Assembly (NCBI GenBank): GCA_019802505.1
Contig: JAFMOC010000076.1
Coordinates: 1,843,001-1,907,000 of the forward strand
DNA length: 64,000 nucleotides
Direction of reading: 5' to 3'
DNA from: Corydoras sp. C115
Lineage: Eukaryota > Chordata > Actinopteri > Siluriformes > Callichthyidae
Below, in pieces: positions 23,599 to 36,324 of the stretch (position 1 is its first letter; each line of letters begins with the position of its first letter). The translations under genes and the position numbers were made by a program. The notes under the pieces are model-generated. The model was not told where the DNA came from, ran no database searches, and worked only from the letters and a program-made list of their open reading frames with translations.

Positions 23599-25220
23599 TA
23601 AATCAGATGACAACATGCGCAAGATAATCTTTGTTGACCCAAAAGAGTCCCTTTAAAACATGTTTATTTTCAAATAATGTTATTGCCAGGATTCTTACAG
23701 TCCTGGAAATCCCAGAAATTCATCCAGCCAAATGATGTCAATCTATCACACACACGTTGTCAACTTATTAACTTCCCAATCATATAATTATGCAGTTGTT
23801 GAAATAGAAAACAATCAGCAGCTTAGGGGGACCCACAAGAACTAATTTTTTTTTTTAATTATGAAAGTGTCTAAAAGTAGTGTTGATGTGAGCAGTCCCA
23901 AAAGAAAAATCTTGTACATTTTGTTTAAACTTATAGATATGTTAGGCAAAATGCATTTATACACTATATGTAAATTCCAAATTATTTGAAATTCAAAGCA
24001 TTGTATGCTATGCAGTGATGGACAAATTAATTTACAGCATCCCGGTTAAGACAAAATGCAGATTAGTTATCTATGTTATAAAAGGACTGAGCCCTGATGC
24101 ACAAGTTAGCTTGAGGAAAAAGAGCAATGATGAAAGGTGGCTTTGTGGATTATACTGCTAGTTTGCACCCTAGAGGTTTTTTTTTTACATTTAGACTTGT
24201 AGTGCATTGTAGCTAGGGAAAGAGGGTTTAGGGGTTGGAAGGGAAAAAAAAGATTTGGGCACAACAATACAAGAAAAAGCAGTACCTGTTCGGTGTGCTG
24301 TGAATTGATAAATGGAATAAATGTACTCAGTTAATCCAGTCTAATAAATGCCTTGCTGTAAAGCAGCCTCCTGTCAGTGACTGAAGATCTTTTTGTGAAA
24401 TTGTATTTAAAGGGAAACTCTCATCTGCTTTACATATTTTGTCTCTTGTACATAATTTCAAAACCAAAGTGGAGTAGATAAACATTCAGCATTCTCTTTG
24501 TAATGCTATTTAAAGCAAACTTTCAACTTTGGTGTGGTTTTTGCACTTTTAAATGTGCTTCAATCAAAAAGCAGGGAAACACCAGAAAATATAAGACATG
24601 TGAATAAACTGCACACATGCATGCACAATGCACCTGAGCACATTTCCTGTTTTTATCACTGATTATGGGTTAAACACCAAACTTTTCTAAATACAATTGT
24701 AGAAATGTATCTTCAAATGAAGTTCAACATTACAAAGAGGAAGAAAAAATACTGAGGGTGTATACATGCGAGGAACATAGACACTAAGAAAAGAGAAGTG
24801 ACACAGGAAGTCAATAGGCTTGTGGTGAAGCTCGTGTATGTCTAAAACAGTAGCTTATAGTTTCTCTGAGCTGAGGTGAGCGGAAGACTTTGAAGCTTTC
24901 ACAGATCTCATCAATGTCCGGTAAGCTCCTTTATGTTTTAACAAAATGCTAGAATTGATTGTAAATGCTCAAAAAACAAACAAAAGTTTTTTGGTACTGT
25001 GACGTAGCAGTAGATACGGGGGCAAAGTTTTTTAAACTCATGTTTAAAACTGATGTGTATGATTGATGTCATAGTTAATTAAATCAAACTTAATGTTTAA
25101 CATCTGTAAAAACATTGATATATGTTATAAAATGTAATAAAAAGGTTACACCTGTTCTTTGAATAAAAGTACATTAAACCACAGAAGGCCCTGCTAACCT
25201 TCTTTTCACTTCCTTTTCAG
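23599..25220. other. hao2 3' flank and klhl promoter region
   Basis: No coding exon. AATAAA-type signals occur at about 24314 and 24602, far from the hao2 stop. At about 24760-24920 the sequence is exon-like and ends in a strong donor ('caatgtccg|gtaagc'). It may be a 5'UTR exon of the Kelch gene, since the ATG in it is not in frame with the Kelch reading frame. Confidence 0.45.
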
Positions 25221-25349
25221 ACTCTGCTCTGTGAGTTTTTTATATTGTAATGTCTGAAGGAATTCAATCAAGCAGACAGCATTTAAGCTTTGTTTTTCAC
25301 ACCAGGGTACATTGAGAACTACAATTTAATTGTGCTTTAGAATAATGGG
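25221..25349 (+). other. Proposed 5' exon of the Kelch gene with an upstream ORF
   Basis: An acceptor (cttccttttcag) before 25221 and a donor (ATGGG|gtaagt) at 25349 bracket 129 nt. It has an upstream ATG at about 25251 with a short frame ending in TGA before the proposed start at 25345. Only the last 5 nt would be coding. The phase-2 end joins the first base of the next exon to read M-G-N-S-G-E-E-G-K-L-H-R. Confidence 0.55.
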
Positions 25350-28300
25350 GTAAGTTTTGTTTGTTTTGCCTACTTATTTTATGACACTGATCTTTTTTGA
25401 CAGATAAGCCTTATTGACCAGTTAGTTGATTATAAATCTGTCAATGCTGGAATATTGTGCAAGCATTCTTATGTAATACAGCTATATCGTAATCATTTAA
25501 TATGATATAATAGTCAAAATGTAAATCAAAAATGAAGAAAAACAGGCTGGTTGTTGCAGATTAGTGATTTTATGCAGAATTATTACTGTAAAGGTTCACA
25601 AACTTAAAGGCACCACAGTACCTGCTATTGATTAATCTTTTGTTTTAGAAACAGTGGAGAAGAGGGAAAATTGCATCGAAAACTGTCACGTATTGGAAGT
25701 AGGGGACAGAGAGAGTCACAGAGACAGCCACCTCAACCAGCTCCACAAGCACCAGCTTCTTCTACACCACCTAGGCAACCTGAACCTGCTCCAAAACCTC
25801 CTGAGGCTACTGCTAAAGCTTTAGAACCTGCCCCAAAGCCACAAGTAGTTCCTCCAAAGCCAATTAATCCTCCCAAACCTCAAATACAGGTGTTCAACAG
25901 CACAGTGCATGGCAATGCCATACTCAAGGTACAAAATTTCATTATTTTAACTTCTTAACTTGACTTTATAGAAATATGTACTAAAACACTATTGCAATCC
26001 TGTCTTAGGGTTTAAATACTTTTCGATGTGATCATACTTTGTGTGATGTCATTCTGGTGCCTGGAGATGGAACTGAAACCTTTCCAGTTCACAGGGTGAT
26101 CATGGCTTCAGCCAGTGACTACTTTAAAGCCATGTTCACAGGTGGGTGCTAATAATATTTGAGCTTATCACAACACCCCAGCAATTTTTTTTGTTATTTA
26201 GGGGGGAAAAAATTCAAGTGGTGGACAGTAAATTTTTAAGTACATTTACATTTACATTTAGTCATTTAGCAGACGACGCTTTTATCCAAAGCGACTTACA
26301 AATGAGAACACCACAAGTCAGAAGCCATGGAGAAAACCAACTATACTGTAAATTCATCAAACCTGATTGTTTTTCGAAGCTGCGCCCCCCCCCCCCTTTT
26401 TTTTTATTTTTTTTTTACAACGGGTATTTGTTAAAGAGATGCGTCTTAAGTAGTTTCTTAAAATTGTTTAGTGATTCTGTATTCTGTTTAGTGATAAGTA
26501 TTTGCTTTTGTTTCTTAAATAATTGTTGGAAAACATATTTTTGACTACTCCACTACTTTTATTTAATTACTTTAATCACTAACAATTATTTAACAGTTTT
26601 AACACAATTAATACAATTTGCAACTCAACCAAATGCGTTTTTCTTCTCAATTTCTTACATCATTTCAGTTACTGTTCAAATGATCCAATATTAAAAAAAA
26701 AGAAAGTAACAAAATTAATTTAGTAATGGAGTCGCAGTGCAGGCAGAAAAGCAATATATGAAGTAGAGACAGATAATAGTATTCGACAACAGTCTGAACT
26801 GTAACACCCTCACGCACTGAATTAAAACTTGCATTTCATCATGCACATACACTATATTAACCACAAACATCACTTTACTGAACACAGTGATGGTGGTTGA
26901 ACACAAAACATGCAATGCACTGTGACTAATAAACAAATGAGTGGCAGTGAACCCCAATTCAGATAATACAAATATGGTCAAAAAAATACTAATAGTAATA
27001 ATAAAATAAAGTTCTATGTTAACGTCATATGCCCAGTTTAATTCCTTAAGGTATCTGAAATCTTTAAAATCATGAGATTTAAGTCTGAATTAAGTTTAAA
27101 AAAAAAAAAAACATAGTGATGTTGGCTTATAAGAGGTAGAGTAATCAAGGGGAAAATATTCAGAGATAAGTGTTACTAGACAGCCAAAACAACTGGAACA
27201 AAAAAAAAATTGTAATGAAAACATCAAATACCATGTCTAGGCAGAAACACAGGCAAAATGGAAGAATAAAGTAGGTACACTGAACAATGATTAACAAAAT
27301 ATAGCATTTCCTGTTTTTAATTGTCCTTTACTTAACTCAGGGTTTAAATACTTTGTTAATTCATTTGTCAAAATTGTCTTCTCATCTGGCAGGTGGAATG
27401 AAAGAGCAGGAGCTGAAGGAAATTAAGCTACATGGAGTGAGCAGTGCAGGCCTAAAAAAAATTATTGAATTTATTTATACTTCTAATCTAAATCTAAATT
27501 TAAGTACCCTTCAGGACACTTTAGAGGCAGCAAGTTTCCTGCAGGTACTTCCAGTCTTAAACTTCTGCAATCAGCTACTTAGCAGTGAGGTATGTGACAT
27601 TTACTGTTTTCCTGGCTATTTGAATTATTTTCAGATAATATACTTACAAGACATACATTACTATATGGCAGGTCACTATAGAAAATTGTGCAGAAGTTGA
27701 GCGCATTGCTAATGATCTGCACCTGGAGGATGTCCAGACCCACATTCACAACTTTACTTGTCAGAACTTCTCTGCACTGGTCCAAAGTGGTCATTTCCTT
27801 CATCTCTCTGAGCCCAGCATAACATATGCCTTATCAAGTGATTCCTTAAAAGGCTTCTCAGAGATGGAGCTCTACCGTGCTGCCAGAGCTTGGCTAGCTC
27901 ACAAACCATGTGAACGGCGGCCCGCTGCCTATTCATTAATGCGTCACATTCGGTTTCCCCTTATGAATCCAGCTGAACTTCTTCAAATTTCTCAAGAGGA
28001 TCAGATTAATGAGGTCAGTGATGAAGAAGCAGGCAACGAGCCGTTCATGCGCTCTGACACGGCCTGCGTGAACCTTCTGCTGGAGGCCAGCAACTACCAG
28101 ATGCTTCCGTTCCTTCAACCATCACTCCAGACTGAGAGGACTCGCATTCGTTCGGACACAACATACCTGCTGGCACTGGGAGGTGTGATGAGGCAACAGC
28201 TTGTGGTCAGCAAGGAACTGAGGTTATTTGATGAAGAAGCAGGAGGGATCTGGAGAGCCCTCCAGCCTATGGAAGTGCCTCGCTACCAACACGGAGTAGC

Positions 28301-30255
28301 CCTTTTAGGGGGTTTCCTTTACATTGTTGGAGGACAAAGCACTTATGACACAAAGGGTAAAACAGCGGTTGATAGTGCATACAGATATGACCCTCGCTTC
28401 GACCGCTGGCTGCAAATAGCCTCCCTAAATGAGAAGCGAACATTCTTCCATTTGAGTGCACTGAAAGGAAAGCTTTATGCTGCTGGTGGAAGAAATGCCA
28501 CTGGAGAGATTGGTAACTTTCAATGTTTAAACTAATTTTTTACATTGTTTCATTAGCAGAATTAAAGATAAAAATAATATAGAAATAATACTAGCACTGT
28601 TAACCACTCATGGCCATTATTAAAAAAATGATATTGGTAACATAAATGGTATATTCATCTAAACATATTAACAATTTTTCCCTGCAGACACAGTGGAGTG
28701 TTATGATTTGAGCAAGAATGAGTGGACCTTTGTTTCACCAATGAGTGAGCCTCATTATGGCCATGCTGGTACAGTACATGGAGGGCTAATGTATGTATCA
28801 GGTACGTGTCTACATTTTGCAGAAAATGATCAAATCCAGTTCTGAGAGAACAGCAGTATAAAGCATTTCATAATCTAATTCAGATTTACAAAGCTTGCTA
28901 ACTACTTTGTTTAATCTTCCTAAGTCACTTTTTAATAGATGTAGCCATGATCCCCCATAGAGCTCACGGCACAGTTCAGACAAAGTTGTTTTTTTAATGT
29001 TGGGTTAAATCCTTTCATATGGCTTTAACACCTCTACTTTTAATGAAATTACTTTTAATCCGATTAATGGAACATTTGACAAGTGCAAAACCTGACATAT
29101 GTGGGGGGTTTACTTTTCTGGTAAACTTACTAGGTCAGTTAGGACCTTATGGTGACCACATCCTTCCGGCTGACATTCAGTACAAGCTTGTTCCCATTAA
29201 GTAACCATGCATATATAATACTTACCATCATAAAGAGCAAATACTAATTATATAGTTTGTAACTGAAAACATAAAAAACAAGAATAAGTGTAACATAAAT
29301 ATTACACATTTACTTATTAAACAAGGGTGACAAATGTGACTGTATTATACTGTAAAATGGTTAAAATATATTCATTCATTCATTCATTATCTCCCGCTTT
29401 ATCCTCTATTAGGGTCGCGGTGGGGTTCCCCATGCCCATCCAGGGGAGAACATCTCGGGCGCTGGGCAGATAGACCCAGGACAGGGCGCCAATCCATCGC
29501 TGGGCACACACTCACTCAGACAGGCACACTCTATATGGGGCAATTTTGAGAATTCAATTAACTTGATCCATGTTTTTGGACTGTGGGAGGAAACCGGAGA
29601 ACCCGGAGGAAACCCACGCAGACACGGGGAGAACATGGAAACTCCACCCAGATGGGGATTCGAACCGGGAATCCCTAGCGCTGAGAGGCGAACGTGCTAA
29701 CCACTAAGCCACCGTGCCGCCGGTTAAAATATAATTTTTTTTATTTGAATTTTATCAGGTGGGATAACAAGAGATGCTTTCCAGAAAGAACTGTCATGTT
29801 ACAATCCAGATACAAACACTTGGAGTCGGCGAGCAGACATGATGGAGCTACGAGGTCTTCACTGCATGTGCACTGCTGGGGACAGACTTTATGTTATGGG
29901 TGGAAACCACTTTCGAGGAGCCAATGATTATGATGATGTACTTAGTTGTGAATTTTACAACCCTGCAACTGACCAGTGGACTTTGGTAGCTCCAATGCCA
30001 AGGGGTCAGAGTGATGTAGGTGTGGCTGTGTTTAAGGGTAAAATCTATGTGGTAGGGGGATACTCTTGGAACAGTCGGTGCATGGTTGACATCGTGCAAT
30101 GTTATGACCCTAAAAAAGATGAGTGGGAGAGGGTCTTTAATGTGTTAGAACCACTTGGAGGCATACGAGCCTGCACCATGACTGTCCATTGTCCAAGTGG
30201 TTCTGTAGATGAGGCTCAGATACAGGAATGCCCACTTCAAACAATAAAGAACTAA
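25345..30255 (+). CDS. BTB-BACK-Kelch protein, KLHL9/KLHL13 group, with proline-rich N-terminus
   Basis: Seven coding exons: 25345-25349, 25649-25928, 26009-26141, 27393-27589, 27672-28512, 28688-28801, 29759-30255; about 688 aa. Residues 17-90 are Pro/Gln/Ala-rich. The BTB domain follows at about 96-205 (CDHTLCDVILVPGD, FPVHRVIMASASDYFKAMFT), BACK at about 206-330, and Kelch repeats from about 370 (YIVGGQSTYDTKGKTAVDS, GRNATGEI, GGITRDAF, GGNHFRGANDYDDV, VVGGYSWNSRCMVDIV). The exact motifs AMFTGGMKEQ, LQDTLEAASFLQ, MRQQLVVSKELR and GHAGTV are those of KLHL9/KLHL13, substrate adaptors of CUL3 ubiquitin ligase (the mammalian pair acts on Aurora B). The proline-rich lead and an acidic insert (about 313-328, EDQINEVSDEEAGNEP) before the conserved FMR-D motif are not in the mammalian proteins as I remember them. 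It may be a third, fish-retained paralogue. The 5-nt first coding segment (ATGGG) is inferred from splice phase and is the least certain part. Confidence 0.9.
26245..26310 (-). mobile_element. 3' fragment of the second tRNA-SINE family
   Basis: 'catttagcagacgacgcttttatccaaagcgacttaca' on the plus strand is the 3' end of the element seen whole at 19905-20113. Here it is truncated, with a 3-bp duplication, in intron 3 of the Kelch gene. Confidence 0.75.
29371..29721 (-). mobile_element. V-core tRNA-SINE in the Kelch gene's last intron
   Basis: Young minus-strand copy flanked by GGTTAAAATATA at 29359-29370 and 29722-29733. It ends about 37 bp before the acceptor of the last exon. Confidence 0.93.
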
Positions 30256-31689
30256 ATAAAAAAACATATGCTTCAAAATGCATGTAAATATAATGCACAA
30301 CCACAGAACAAGTATCCAATACAGTTAAGGAGAAAGAAAGAACAGCATTCTTAAACTTTGTTTAATTTTTGTGAGAACTTGCCTTCTCACTTTTTTATTT
30401 CATCATTGCTGGTGTAGTTTTGCATTATTATTTCTTTGTTTTTTTTGCCTAGGCTTTTTTTTGTTTGTTTATTTCTGTTCAAGCGTTTATCTTGTGTATA
30501 CTTTGTCTTACCCTTCACTCTATTTAGACTCGTTTATTTTTATTGTTATGCTCAGACATGTATTTATTTCCTGTTTGATGTATGTTAGTTTGTTCTGTTG
30601 AAACCTGTATAATGTTTATTTCTGTTTTTATCTGTATTTTTCTGTTGCCCATTTTCCTTATATATTAAGCTTGTATATTAAAGGTATGTTGTTTATTTTA
30701 ATCCTGCCTTAAACTTTCTAGACCTCTCATATATTTGGTTTAATTTAGGTTAGTATTTAGTTTTATAGTAATTCTGCAGCCAGTATAACTCAATCAGAAA
30801 TATGTTAATACAGATATAAATATAGGACTATTTTCTTAGTATTAACCTCCTGTTACAAGAAAATATCACCAAATAACTTTTATTTTGTGATATTGACAGA
30901 GCAAACAAACAACATCAATCTAAACAAGCTTATTAACATTGAATTCGATGAGAGATTATTAAAGGCTTTTATAGCCTGCTATTTTCTCATTATGAAAATT
31001 ACATACATTATGAAGGCATTATGATATCACATTTGAGATTTTAGTGTTCTGTTTAAACAAACAACTAAATCTGAATTTGAAATTTGCTATAGGATACTCA
31101 ACACTGGAATGAATGATGTGTTAATCCTTTTTGCAGAAGTGTAAAATTGAACATGGAAATGACCTTTATTATTCTAGACAGTTTTGCAACTACAATAGCT
31201 TCACTAAGTTCATGGCTGATGACATGATGATCAACTGGCCTTACACAAGTCTCCAATTGCAATAATAACCAGTTAGCTGAATCCTATATTCAAACTATTA
31301 AATATTTGATTCAATACACTTTGTGCTAACATTAAGTAATAACATGCAATAGAACTGAGAACTAAAATGATTCATGTTTATGAGGCAGAAAACATAAGAA
31401 AGAAGTGTTTTTATACCAAAAAAAAAACCCTAATGTCAGGATTAAGAACCAAATCAATCACATTAAACTGCTTTGACAGTAGAAAAGTTCAATTTGACTG
31501 CTAAAAGGACTGTCACAGCCTTTGATACTAGAAAGTTAGAAGATGCAATTAAGACTGAATATGACATTGACTTCAACTTTAATCTCATCAATAAAAAAGT
31601 ATTTTCTACAAAAGTGCATTTGTAGTTTGTTATGATGCACCTAATTATTTATTACATTTGGAGTAAACAACAATTTCTAATTTGATTTA

Positions 31690-31816
31690 TCCATCCATTA
31701 TCTTCCGCTTTATCCTCTACTAGGGTCTCGGGGGGTTCCCCATGCCCATCTAGGGCAGAACGTTTCGGGCACTGGGCAGATACACCCAGGACAGGGCGCC
31801 AATCTATCGCTGGGCA
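31690..31816 (-). mobile_element. 5'-truncated V-core SINE fragment
   Basis: Only the tail-proximal 127 bp is present, from 'tccatccattatcttccgct' to 'caatctatcgctgggca'. The core and tRNA head are absent. Confidence 0.85.
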
Positions 31817-32283
31817 AAATTAGATTTATATTTAAAGAAAAACATCACAAAGCAGAACACACAAAGCTAAAGTTTAGAAAAGAGGAATATACATTTCTGA
31901 AGTGATTAATTCTGAGGAACCTTGTTAAAGGCACATATACAAATGTGATCAACAATTATTCTTCATCTAGATTTTAAATGTATGGTATAACTTATTATGT
32001 TTGATATTTGATTCAGGAGTAAAACCTCTAGTTATGTTTGCAACACTTTAAAAATATAATATTCCTTTGCATATTTTAAAATTACTGCTAGAGATCTCAT
32101 TTGGTACAGACATCCTGTTTCATCTGATTATCTGATTTGTTAACAGACAAAATGTGGGCTTTTGCATGATAAATCATATTTAAAAAACATATTTAAAATG
32201 TTTATATATAAATTAAATATTTATCTAATCTAGTGTACTATTGGCATGTGAAACACAATTTCCATTAAAAATATATATTATTG

Positions 32284-32426
32284 GGCGGCACGGTGGCTTA
32301 GCGCTAGGGTTTGAATCCCCATCTGGTGGAGTTTCCATGTTCTCTCCGTGTCCACGTGGGTTTCCTCCGGGTTCTCCGGTTTCCTCCCACAGTCCACAAA
32401 CATGAGTTCTCCAAATTGCCCCATAT

Positions 32427-32461
<35 letters not shown>

Positions 32462-32592
32462 GTGTGTGATAGATTGGTGCCCTGTCCTGGGTCTATCTGC
32501 CCAGCTCCCGAAACCTTCTCCCCTGAATGGGAATGAGGAACCCCACCGCGACCCTAATATAGGATAAAGCAGAAGATAATGGATGTATGGAA
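32284..32592 (+). mobile_element. V-core tRNA-SINE with deleted head segment
   Basis: Plus-strand copy whose head jumps from GGTGGCTTAG directly to 'cgctagggtttgaatcccc', so the A-to-B box spacing is collapsed. It has a (GT)n expansion at 32432-32458 and a GGAT-type tail. Confidence 0.88.
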
Positions 32593-33499
32593 AATTATTA
32601 TTTAAAATGCATGGGGATATAGTGACCCAGTGGGTAGACCTCAGATCATAACGTTTTTCTTGAGAACTAAGTAAGGTAACAGAAGTCCCTATGACCCTGG
32701 ATAGGATAAGGCAGAACTTTGAATTCAGAAAACCTTGAGGCCTCCTGAAATCTCTGATAATTGGTCTGTTCTTTTGGACCTTCTCTGTGGGATATTGAAT
32801 GGATGAAAACTAGAGTAAGTGCTCTCAAAACATAGATACTAAAGTGCATCTCTGTAAATAACATAACTTCTCATTTTTGGTCGGCACTGCTATTCCTGCC
32901 CCAGCACTGCTGTGCTTCTGTTACAGTATCATTTATATATCTAATACATGTTTCTGATAAAAACTGGCTCTATAAGCATTTGAAAACTAATTTAAGATGC
33001 AGAATAACACAGGAATCAGCCAAACAATACAACAAGGGGTGGGCCCAACACATTTGGTCCCCACAGTCAGCACAGGCTGAGGAAAAGGTTTTCTTGGGAA
33101 AAAGGACAAAGATTTATATTATATGCATTGATAATATTAGGATGAGTGTTCTGAAATTAGGATGAGTATTCTGAAATCATATCACATGTCAATAAATAAC
33201 AACTAGACACATTAATAGTTGACCTAAGAATTTACCTTATTTATAAATTAAGTACATAAATCTCAATAGCTGGTCTTTCAGCCAGACATTAAAAATGTGA
33301 GCAAACATGTGACAATAATAACCTTGATACTTTAGGCCTTAGAGATAGTGTTGGCATTGTGTCTGTCCTTGGCCAGTAGCTTAAAATCATGCCTCCTTCT
33401 TTGTCTGTGGGACTTCATGTTGGATTTTTGCTCCTGCCACTTGCAAGCAAGTGTTATACCCCTTGTTTTTGCAAAATATAAGTGGCAGACGTTGTGATT

Positions 33500-35445
33500 A
33501 TGTCCCTTGCTGGAGCCGTGTGTGTGGTAACAGGTGCTTGTGGCTTTCTTGGGGGAAAGCTGGTCAGGCTGCTACTGGAAGAGGAGAAAATGGCAGAGAT
33601 TCGGTTGTTGGACAGAAACTTTCGGCCTGATTTTGTACAGTCTCTAGAAGGTAAAGTCAAACACATTTTTAATGTCATTTAAAAACCTTATATTAGCATT
33701 CTAATATTGTGTCCTGTTATTTCATGTAAAAAGCAGAATAGCAAACTGAAAGCACAATAATGTTTATGAAAATTAGACTGCCGAGGTGAGACTGTGCTGA
33801 GTGTAGTTGAAGGTGACATCAGGGACAGCAAGTTGCTTCAGAGTGCATGTAGAGGAGCATCTGTCATTTTCCACACTGCATCACTCATCGATGTAACTGG
33901 AGTTATCAACTATGATGAACTTTATGGTGTCAACATTAAAGGTAAAAGACCACTTCTTCAATTACTACTGCTTTTTATAGCTTTTATTTTATCATGCATA
34001 TACTGAAAAGGCTATGGATATGTTCATGTTTGAGTTTATGAGTCTATGTTTTATTAAAATTATATGTCTTACAGGCGGCACGGTGGCTTAGTGGTTAGCA
34101 CGTTCGCCTCTCAGTACTAGGGATTCCCGGTTCGAATCCCCATCTGGGTGGAGTTCCCATGTTCTCCCCGTGTCTGCGTGGGTTTCCTCCGGGTTCTCCG
34201 GTTTCCTCCCACAGTCCAAAAACATGGATCAAGTCAATTGAATTTTCAAAATTGCCCCATATAGAGTGTGTGTGTGTGTGAGTGAGTGTGTGCCCAGAGA
34301 TGGATTGGCGCCCTATCCTGGGTCTATCTGCCCAGCGCCCGAGACGTTCTCCCCTGGATGGGCATGAGGAACCCCACCATGACCCTAATAGAGGATAAAG
34401 CGGGAGATAATGAATGAATGCAAATGTCTTACAAATTTAAAGTCCTGTTGGGACATTATTGTTATGTATATAAATAGTATAGTACCTGTGTGATACATCC
34501 AAAAGTTGCAATCAAGATCAACCAAAGCATTTTTTACATGCGTGTACAATCTCATATTATGTTGTGGTTTAAGTACATTTACAAAAACATTTCTTTTCAT
34601 TTTTGCTAGGCACTCAGTTGCTGCTGGAGGCTTGTATCCAGGAGAATGTGGCTTCTTTAATATACACCAGCAGCATCGAGGTTACTGGTCCAAATAATAA
34701 TGGTGACCCTATTATCAACGGTAATGAGGACACAGAGTACAACTCCTGCTTAAAGTTTCACTACAGCAAAACCAAAAGGGAAGCTGAACAGCTCTGCCTT
34801 AATGCCCAGGGGGAGATGCTGCAAAATGGGGGTCAATTGGCTACCTGCGCTCTGAGGCCCATGTATATCTATGGAGAGGGATGTCGGTTCACTTTAGGTC
34901 ACATGGGTGATGGGATCAGGAATGGTGACATCTTGCTAAGGGCTTCACGCCGAGAAGCTAAAGTCAATCCTGTGTATGTGGGAAATGTAGCACTGGCACA
35001 TTTGCTGGCTGCACGAGCCCTAAATGATCCACAGAAGAGACCTGTGGTTGGTGGAAACGTATACTACATTTCAGATGACACCCCACCTGTCAGCTATTCT
35101 GATTTCAACCATGCTGTTTTGTCATCTCTAGGCTTTGCTATTCAGGACAAACCCCTTTTACCTTTTCCTGTTTTATACATGATCTGCTTCTTTATGGAAT
35201 TGTTTCAAGCCGTGCTTCGTCCGTTCATACACTTTTCTCCACCAATGAACAGACAGTTGTTGATCATGCTAAACACACCCTTCACCTTCTCTTATCAAAA
35301 AGCCCATCAAGATCTGGGATACACTCCTCGTTATGATTGGGAAGAGGCACGAAGACGAACTACTAATTGGCTAGCGTCAGTACTACCGAGGCAAAGAGAA
35401 CTTATCAATATTAAATCAAAGAAAAATGTTTGTGCCTTCATGTAA
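33500..35445 (+). CDS. hsd3b: 3-beta-hydroxysteroid dehydrogenase / delta5-delta4 isomerase
   Basis: Three coding exons: 33500-33650, 33777-33941, 34610-35445; 383 aa, against about 373 in mammals. The enzyme oxidises 3-beta-hydroxy-5-ene steroids to 3-oxo-4-ene steroids with NAD+ (for example pregnenolone to progesterone), in the ER/mitochondrial membrane. Seen: a Rossmann dinucleotide motif TGACGFLGG at about 11-19, LLDRNF, the conserved TQLLLEAC and YTSSIEV-GPN motifs, and the catalytic Y-x3-K at about Y157/K161 (HYSKTK). CALRPMYIYGEG, VNPVYVGNVA-AH, YYISDDTP and a hydrophobic membrane segment at about 283-305 follow. The large last exon carrying most of the protein matches the mammalian gene structure. 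An acceptor-like gtggcag just before 33489 suggests a noncoding first exon, as in human HSD3B1/2. I cannot tell which teleost hsd3b paralogue (1 or 2) it is. Confidence 0.95.
34074..34423 (+). mobile_element. V-core tRNA-SINE in hsd3b intron 2
   Basis: Plus-strand, full-length copy flanked by ATGTCTTACA at 34064-34073 and 34424-34433. The tRNA boxes are intact. Confidence 0.92.
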
Positions 35446-35452
35446 CGTTATT

Positions 35453-36324
<872 letters not shown>

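Larger units (their letters stand above)
30256..33480. other. Intergenic between the Kelch gene and hsd3b
   Basis: AT-rich sequence with no coding exon recognised. An AATAAA overlaps the Kelch stop codon (30255-30260), and a T-rich 3'UTR-like stretch follows to about 30700. It holds one truncated and one nearly complete SINE (listed separately). Confidence 0.5.
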
